A DNA stretch of 64,000 nucleotides from Pithys albifrons albifrons. Lineage: Eukaryota > Chordata > Aves > Passeriformes > Thamnophilidae. This document shows positions 56,748-64,000 of the stretch, one piece after another (within the stretch, counting starts at the first letter, position 1; every line of letters starts with the position of its first letter). The translations under genes and the position numbers were made by a program. Location: the NCBI RefSeq assembly GCF_047495875.1, contig NC_092471.1, positions 10,561,001 through 10,625,000 of the forward strand. The letters are read 5' to 3'. The notes under the pieces are model-generated. The model ran no database searches. It saw nothing but the letters and a program-made list of their open reading frames with translations, and had not been told where the DNA came from.

Positions 56748-59700
56748 GTGCCTCTGGGGAGTGAGGCTGGCAGAAGGTAAGCAGTGCCCCTCCACCTGAC
56801 AGCTCTGTGATGTGCCTTTCCTGGGGGGGAGGGCAGCCCTGGAAACATCCCTGAGGTCACCATCACAACCAGGCTTTCATCCTGTCCCTACAAACCACAG
56901 GGTGCATTTCAAGATCATTCTGCAAAATAAAGACCATTCTGCTGAAACTGGCCGTGGGCATGAAATTTTGCAGTAGCTGTAAAATTTGGGGTGATGCTGC
57001 AAGCAGAGCAGTGTGTGATGTCTGCTCCAGGACAGGGCTGTGAAGTGCTTGACTGCTGCAAAATCTCACACAGATAAAGTGCACTACAGCACCTGGCTGT
57101 CAAATGAGTTAAAATATTCAAGCCCTGTTATAGCTTTCCTTTGCTGCAACCTTCTCACTCCCACAGGAATCTGGGGGGCTCAGAGCACACACCATTTTCC
57201 CTGGGGATCCCCAGTCTGTCCCCCTGGGAGGTTCCCCCTGCTCGGAAGCCCTGGCCCTGAACTTTCTCTAGAATGTGTCTCTCATTGCTCTCCCCTTGTT
57301 CATGGTGTCTCTGAGTTGGCTGAGGTTGTAAATGCTTTGTCTAAAATTTTCCATACCTCTAGCCAGGTTTTTTTGGTGTTGGTTTTAAATAGTCAGACCT
57401 TCTCTAAGAGCAGGGGGTGGAGTGGTGTGAAGTTTCCTTATAAAAGGTATTTGCTGGTATTCTCTCTGTGAGCAGAAATGTCATCTTGGTTGGTGGACAA
57501 GGGAAGAGGGGGTGACAAAACAGAAAGGAGGCTGCTCTCAATGTCACCAGCAACAAAATGAACCACCACCACATACCTGCCATTCCCAGGGCTGGTTTCA
57601 GGTCTGGGGAGGAGGATTTGGGACACAGGGCCCCTTCAGTTGTCTTGCAGGAGAGCCCTGCAGAAGGTTTGAGGGTGGATGACCTGTGACTCCAAACAGA
57701 GCAGCTCAGTGACAGTGGGTGCCAGTCCCTGACCACCATCTGGACATTTCTCCATAAATAAGCACCTCTGCTGGTTCCAACAATTTTTTTTCCTATCATC
57801 ACTTTTACTGACAATCATTTTCATAATTTTTTCCCCTGAATGCAGCAACCTGGATGTTACTTTGGCATTTTAAGTATTGCTTCTTATTTTTCCTAGTTCC
57901 TTTGACACAGAAGAATCAGCTCCTTGTAAGCACTGATATAGATAATGGTTTATTGTATTCCTGATGACAAATTGGTTTAAGGTAATTATTACTCTGATGT
58001 TTAAAGCTTTCAATGTAAATCAATGCAATTAAACATGAAATAATACTTCATAATTCATATAGAGAAAAATCTTTGTCTGCAGCTAATGTTTCAGAATAAA
58101 ATTTTATATGAGAATTGTTCAGTCCCTATGACACCATTGTCTGGCTAATGGTGCTGAACTGGGACTGTACACTGTTTTTTCCTGGCTACCATGTGAGTGG
58201 GTCCCCAGCACTGTCCAGAATTGCTGAGTGGCTGTGAGTTCCTTCTCCTGATTCTCCATGACAGTAGAAAGTCAGTGACTTCAGCATCTTGTTCCAGACT
58301 TCCATGATCCTCCTGCTGTGAGTTCCCTGCACTGCCTTCTCTTCCCACCCATCTGTGAACGGGAGGTAGGAGAGCAAATCAATGGACATTAGGTTGTGTT
58401 CCCTGTCAGCAGGTCTGTTCTTCAGCTGGAAGATGTTTAAGGGTTTACAAAGCACACAGTAGACAAAAAGCTTTGATGTCCCAGGCAGACTGGGGAAAAA
58501 CACAGTGAAGGATGTAGCCCTCCTGTGACAGACTGAGGAAGGGGACTGGTCCATCAGTCCCTTACATGATGAGCCACTATCTGCAACAGGTGGAAAACAC
58601 CCGGAGTTGACTATTTATTCCTGCCTGTGAAGATTTGGTTTCGCATCTCCCATTTTTTGAATGTCCGTCACTGTCAGGCTCTGGGCTCCCCTGGGCATGA
58701 GGGTTTGCCCCCTCCCCTCCCATCCCTCACTGGCAGCAGCAGGAGGTTCACTGTGCTGAGAAGGAAGGACCGTGGCTGGGGGGCTCAGGCTGTCCTGGAG
58801 GAATGGCAGTCTGAGTTCTGATTTCCGTGATGAAATTATTAATAGATTTTTACCCAATGACTGTTTGGTCAGTTTGAAACATTATTACTCTCAGTGTAGA
58901 GTGAACTTTAGGAACTGTGGAAAAGTGGGTCACTCCTGTACAAAATGATACTGTAGTTTACAGACCTAATAGATATCTATATATACATTTATATATTTAT
59001 ATATATTAAAATATGGACGTAGTGCACTTACTTTGCTGTCATGTAACAGCTATTAATAATTCCTAACAGCACAGATCTTAGATCTGGGTGGAGAGTGTCT
59101 AAAATTTCTGCAGTTCAGTTGTGTCTTAAGGCTTCAAATCCTTTGATCCTATGTTATAAAGGCAGGCCTAAAGTTATCCAGTATTTCAAAGCCAGCTTTC
59201 TTAATCTGACACTGCTTTAAAATCTGGCCACTAAGCACAGCCAGCCTCTGTGTCCCTTGCTAAGGGCCAGAATTGTAGGTGTGCATTGCAAAATCCTAAA
59301 GCAACTTCATGATGAATTCAGCTTCACCTTGTAATTTGCATTGAGCCCTTTACAGCTGTACCTGAGCCTTTCGTGGTAGATTTTTTATTTCTTTTTCAAT
59401 TCTAAACAAATTTAAAGCTTTTTCATGGCAGTAAGTGTGCACCTGATCTGCCGTTTTCAAGCTGCAGTTTATGTTGTTAATTCCAGCCCTGGGGCGTGAG
59501 GAGGGCTTGGGGCTGCCAGACTGATGGGCAGCAATGGATCTGTGCCATTCCCTGGGAGCAGCACCATTCCCCACAGAGCTGCCAGTACAGGGGTGGGGGC
59601 AGCCCCAGCTCCAGCCACCCCCGGGGGGAGTGGGGAGAGCAGCCAGGACTGGGCACCTGTTCCTCACCAAGGCTCCCAGGTACACCTTTATCACAGGAAC

Positions 59701-61977
59701 CCACAAACTCCATGGGTTTTGAGCTGGGGTTCATCTTGAGCACAGTCTGGTTCTGGGGACCCTAAAAATCATGTATAGCTTTGGGTAGAGTAAGAGATAA
59801 AACCCCAACTCTTATTTCCCTTCCTGCAGGAGAGCATTGCTTGGGTTTGTGCTACAAATTGCTCTGTGTTTAAGGAAGACTTTCTGACAGTCCTGGTGAG
59901 TCCTGTTTGCTCCAAAACACTTGGGACAGCAAAGTTGTGACCGCACGAGGGATGTTGGCTGGCCATAAACTTTCCATGTTTTCCAAAGCCAGAGAGAAAT
60001 TGTCAGGGAAGAATGTATACTGGTCTTTTGGCTGTTTTTCAAGGGCAGAAATGAAACTGTACATCGTGTGATAGGGGCATAAACCACCACGAAACACAGA
60101 CCTGTCAGAAGAGGTGTAGTGCTGTTTTTTTTCCTTTTTCCACTCTCTTCATTCCTGTCCTTGCAAGTGGGACAAATGCATCTCATCGGCTTCTGGGAGG
60201 TTCTGGGGGAAGGGAAAGAAAAGACTAGGAAACAGGCAGATAAAACTGGAAGCAGTAGGATGTGATGGATATATTTGCATATTATTTTGCGTTTGTGAGA
60301 ACAATCATAACCCACTTATAGAAGGATGACATCAAGCAAATAACATGTCAGCAAATCAATTTTAAGACCCTTCATTTTTTTTTACAAAATAAGTTATTTG
60401 CAGTTATTTTCCTTTATCATTTAGGCCTATTCAATCTGCCTACTGCGATTTATGGACTGAAATTTTGGATAGCTTTTTCTGTCTTGCCAAAAACCAGGTA
60501 AATAAACACAACCTTACCAAATGGGACTGGAAACAGGGGGCTCAAGGGATAAAGATGAGAAATGTACTAAATGGGAGATGCAGGCAGTGGTCAGACACCG
60601 GCAGCTTCATGGGGTGGTGCCAGTTTTTAATCATCCATCTAAATGGCACAGACCCCCCGACCACCAGGAGAAACTAGTCCCTGATTCCTTATCTTCTAAC
60701 ATTTCCTTGTCTAATTCTGGCTTCAAAACTTTTCTATATTTGAGAAGATGGGGCTTGTTTTTGTATGGGAAAGAAACTAATACAAACAGAGCTCAGTAAC
60801 TTTTAGAATATATTTAGAAGAAAAGGTATTTATTTGGTCAGGTACCAGTGGAATCCCCCAGAAAATACATTTTGATAATGCAGAAAAGGCAGTCAGTCCA
60901 TGAAGAAACATTCAATAAATTTGTGAGGTTTGGGGAAAACAAGTTTCAGCTGTGGTCATACTGCAGGATGGAGTGTCCCACTGTGACCCTGCGTGTGAGG
61001 CACAGCACGGGCCACCCCTGCGTGCTCTCACCAGGGAATCTGGGGCACTGGGCATGGCACTGCCCCACAGCTCCTGGAGCTGGTCACACTGCATTTCACT
61101 GGTGCTTGAGCCATCACAGAGGGGCAGCAAGGAAAGCAAGCTTGAAAACCAGCTGAGGACAGCTCAGCTTGACACCAGTCCCAGACAAACATGGACCAGC
61201 ACACGCCAAGGGTGTGACTAATGAAGGATGGGGAGTTCTTCCATCACAGTAGGGTTACAGAAAAGAACCTCATATCTTTTTAATGAGATTGCAAATTAGA
61301 CTGCTAAAGGTAATAACGTTGTTGTAATTTACAGAGATATTTCGTTCTTCAAAGCTATTGATTAAGGAATTAGAGTTATATAAAATTAGTATAGTACATA
61401 CTGAGTGGATTTTAAGGGAAAGCATTTAGAAGCTTACAACAGAGTTGCAAACAGGGGAGGAAGGGAGTTTGTGTCTGCCCAGCCTTGGTAGGGCTCAGGT
61501 CTTGCTCTGTCACAGTTTAGCACTTCTGTCAGTGGTTTTGGGGAGAAAATGGAAAAGCTAAAGACAACATTAAACCATAAGAAAGGTGAAGAATGATGTA
61601 GTAAGTCACAGAGGCTGAGGATTTGGGCTTTGTAACCTGGCACAAATAAACAAACAGTGCTTTTTAATAAAGTCAAACATTAAGCTCTGCATCCTGGGAG
61701 CCAGGAGCCAGGCTGTGTTTGTAGGGCAAGGATTGCTGCCCAGATGAGCAGGGAGCTGGGGAACAACAGGGAGATTATGGAGAATTAAAGCTCTTCATCC
61801 AGCACTTTAGTTTGAAGGTATAGAAATAATTTTGCTGGGATACGGAGAGGAATTTCAGCACTGGTAAGGAGACATTGCTGTTTCTGTGTTGGATGACAGG
61901 TGAAGGCTTCTGAAATGTGTGCACTTCTGGTCTCTTGAGAAACCACCACTGCTGTGGAAGGCCCTGAGAGTAGGTCA
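56748..61977. other. Intergenic, no gene established
   Basis: Includes an AT microsatellite near 58971-59012 and two minus-strand stretches (58186-58554 and 59870-60097) with faint resemblance to phospholipase B, discussed as a weak finding. No splice-consistent gene could be built. Confidence 0.55.
58971..59012. repeat. AT-rich microsatellite
   Basis: Imperfect TATATATT-type run about 40 bases long. Confidence 0.8.
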
Positions 61978-62040
61978 CAGAATCATACAATCCTAGAATG
62001 GTTTGGATTGGAAGGGACCCTAAAAATCAACTAGTTCCAG
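61978..62040 (-). repeat. CR1 LINE 3' end fragment (antisense)
   Basis: CACAGAATCATACAATCCTA then GAATGGTTTGGATTGGAAGG and GACCCTAAAAATCA is the complement of a CR1 terminus with its short tail repeats. Following sequence to about 62100 (TTCCCTTTGCTCAGTGTGCT) may extend the copy but is diverged. Confidence 0.88.
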
Positions 62041-63229
62041 TTCCCTTTGCTCAGTGTGCTCGACTCTGATGGTGCTGCCCATGCCGAAATCCCAGTGCCT
62101 TCCAGAAGTGCTCTGAAGAGGCATATGGAAACACAGCTTTGGCTGGTAAGTGCTGCTGGAGTCAGAAGAAGATCCTGTCACAGACTGCCAAAGGTGGGTA
62201 TGGTCTGGACACACCAATGAGTACAGAGGCAGGGAAAGAGGCATCCAAGTGATACATTTTGCATTTCCCCTTTGCTGCTGCCTTTTGCTCTTCTGTTGCT
62301 GCTTGGTGAGAGCCAGCTGTAGCCAGCAAGCATTAGAAATATTTAAAAATCATCCTCTTTGCTCAGGGGAAAGGTGGCATAGCATACAACTGCCATGTTC
62401 CCCAAGAGATCAATAACACCCTGCAGGAAGCTAAATCGTCCTTTATTAATCTGATGAATTAGCCCGATACAGGGAGGAAGAGATCAACAGCATGGAAAAT
62501 AAATGCGTGCCCTGAAGCAAAGCTTGTCAGCTATGGAAATAGAAGTGTCTTTCCTTTTATCCATAACAAATAATCTTGAAAGTTAGGCTGGGAGACCAAA
62601 GTGACTTCTGAGGTTTGTCAGTGTGACATGGGTAGAGAAACTCTCTTCTCTCTTTGAAAAGCAATTACACAATCACACAGAGACAAGCAGTTTCCCTGCT
62701 GTGCTGCTGGATTAAAAAGCTTGAATATCTCCCTCGTTATACTTCAAGAGGGCCTAATTCAACCAAGAACTTTGGTATATGTTGCAGCATCAGAGTCAAT
62801 CTCAGGGAACTCAGTTTTAGCCTTGAAGAATCAGGATCTGGGGAAAAACATGAAATGGAATGACATCAGATTTCTATCTTGTACTGAAGAGGGAAAAGAA
62901 GTTTTCATAATAAGAAATAAAAAGCAACACCTCTAAGCAGGTACAGTGAAGAGGCAGCCCTGGCCCTGGGTTTTTCCCCTGACCTCATGGGGACAAGCCA
63001 TACACTGCCAAGAATCACTGTGGCTTTCACTCCGAAAGTGGCATGATTGAGCCAGTCCCTAAAGAATGTCATCAGCCTTTTGGAGGTCTCCACACCACCT
63101 TTGGTTGCATTGGTTTGACCAAATTAGGGCTGACTATTTTGAATTTTGGAAGAGGAACTTTCAGTTTGTCAGTGTGGAGAGACTCCCACTGTGAGTCAGG
63201 GACATGGCCTGGAGGTGGACTTGGCAGTT
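62041..63229. other. Intergenic, no gene recognised
   Basis: No recognisable gene; short open frames only. Confidence 0.6.
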
Positions 63230-63299
63230 CTGGGTTAATGGTTGGACTGGATGATATTCAAGTCTTTTCCAACCTAAATGATTCTGTGACTTTATGATT
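63230..63299 (+). repeat. CR1 LINE 3' end fragment (sense)
   Basis: GGTTGGACTGGATGATATTC then AAGTCTTTTCCAACCTAAAT and GATTCTGTGACTTTATGAT is a CR1 3' end with tail repeats. Confidence 0.9.
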
Positions 63300-64000
63300 T
63301 GTGCCCCTTCCCTTTCAGGAGCACGGTGCAGCATCACCCAGCCCTGCTCTGTCTGGGCCAGAGCAGCCTGAACCCAGCAGCTCTGCAGTGGAACTGGGAC
63401 AGGAGACTGTGGCTGCTGAAGAGTTTTGCTTCCTGCAGCTGCATGGGCTCTGCTGATCTTGCAGGAGCTTTTGCATACCTGCTCATTTCCTAGTAAAATG
63501 AGCATGAACACTCATTCCAGAGCCAGGACAACTGAAATGTCAACTCTCATCTCATTTAGTGTTTTCATGAGTACAAATTTCTTGCTTTAACTGTCAGAAA
63601 CTGCTTGAAGAAATTTTAAGCCAGATTTAGGATTTGAGGGCATGTCAGAATTGCAAATGGCTGTACATGGCAACCTGTATTGATAGATATGGCTCTAAAC
63701 TGCCACTTCTGGCAGGTGGAGGGGGACATTTTTTGAAGGTGTGCTAAAGTCACTCTGCAAGGTCTTCAGGTGAAGAAAAGCACATGGATCTTGATATATT
63801 TTCCTAAGAGAGGTAAGGGCTACATTTTCCCCAGCGAACTCCACAGAGTGAGTCAAAACCAAGAAACGTTCAACCTTTTCAACTTGCTTGTATTTCTTAT
63901 TTGATAGAAGATGCAAACACACAAACAATCCCTTACAGTTACTGGGTCTGTGTAAGCCACAAGGTATTGCCAAATAGCAAGACAGGAATTCTGCAGGTGT
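63300..64000. other. Intergenic, no gene recognised
   Basis: Nothing recognised to the window end; open frames on both strands are unremarkable. Confidence 0.6.

Noticed and set aside
59812..60315. 167-residue open frame on the minus strand
   Set aside because: No start context, domain or codon bias; the overlapping second frame looks no less coding-like. Kept only as part of a weak hint.

Overview
The window looks like a stretch of bird macrochromosome. Its only clear protein-coding gene is STAG2, the cohesin subunit SA-2 (stromal antigen 2), read left to right. The assignment to a bird rests on several CR1 LINE 3' ends with the typical tail (GTCCTTTCCAACCC followed by ATTCTGTGA-like repeats), compact introns (several of 85-110 bp) and an otherwise AT-rich, CpG-poor sequence. 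The species cannot be fixed from the sequence alone.

Positions 1-37,000 hold STAG2. I could place 31 consecutive coding exons, all with GT-AG borders and compatible phases, from the exon starting TCKKGKK (1019-1180) to the terminal exon encoding VLGVSMF and a stop (34886-34909). They add up to 3,666 nt, that is 1,221 residues plus the stop. Compared from memory with the 1,268-residue human isoform, only the first 41 residues are missing, and they must lie upstream of the window. All other length differences are small and located: one residue fewer near the N-terminus, a missing six-residue MQLSLT-like stretch before EESSSSD, and one extra alanine in the 38-residue cassette exon. The 3'UTR runs to about 37.0 kb with clustered AATAAA signals. 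Introns hold GT-rich low-complexity tracts, two short CR1 fragments, and an unusual CpG-rich patch in the last intron at about 33.66-33.80 kb.

Positions 37,000-64,000 contain no gene I can name. This region holds CR1 fragments in both orientations (about 42.75, 48.28, 50.93, 61.98 and 63.23 kb), simple repeats, and a 5S rRNA-like sequence at about 56.44 kb inside a CpG-rich block flanked by a 12-bp direct repeat. It also holds a minus-strand coding-like block at 44.26-44.71 kb that ends in a polyadenylation signal. In mammals SH2D1A lies downstream of STAG2; I did not find its exons here.

STAG2 is the HEAT-repeat subunit that docks on RAD21/SCC1 in the cohesin ring and forms the surface that binds CTCF, shugoshin and related partners. 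The residues matching human R298, W334, R370 and F371 of that surface are all kept. I found no convincing undescribed gene system. The items most worth checking are the 5S-headed CpG-rich block, the minus-strand block at 44.3-44.7 kb, the intronic CpG patch, and the weak-acceptor cassette exon behind an 85-bp intron.
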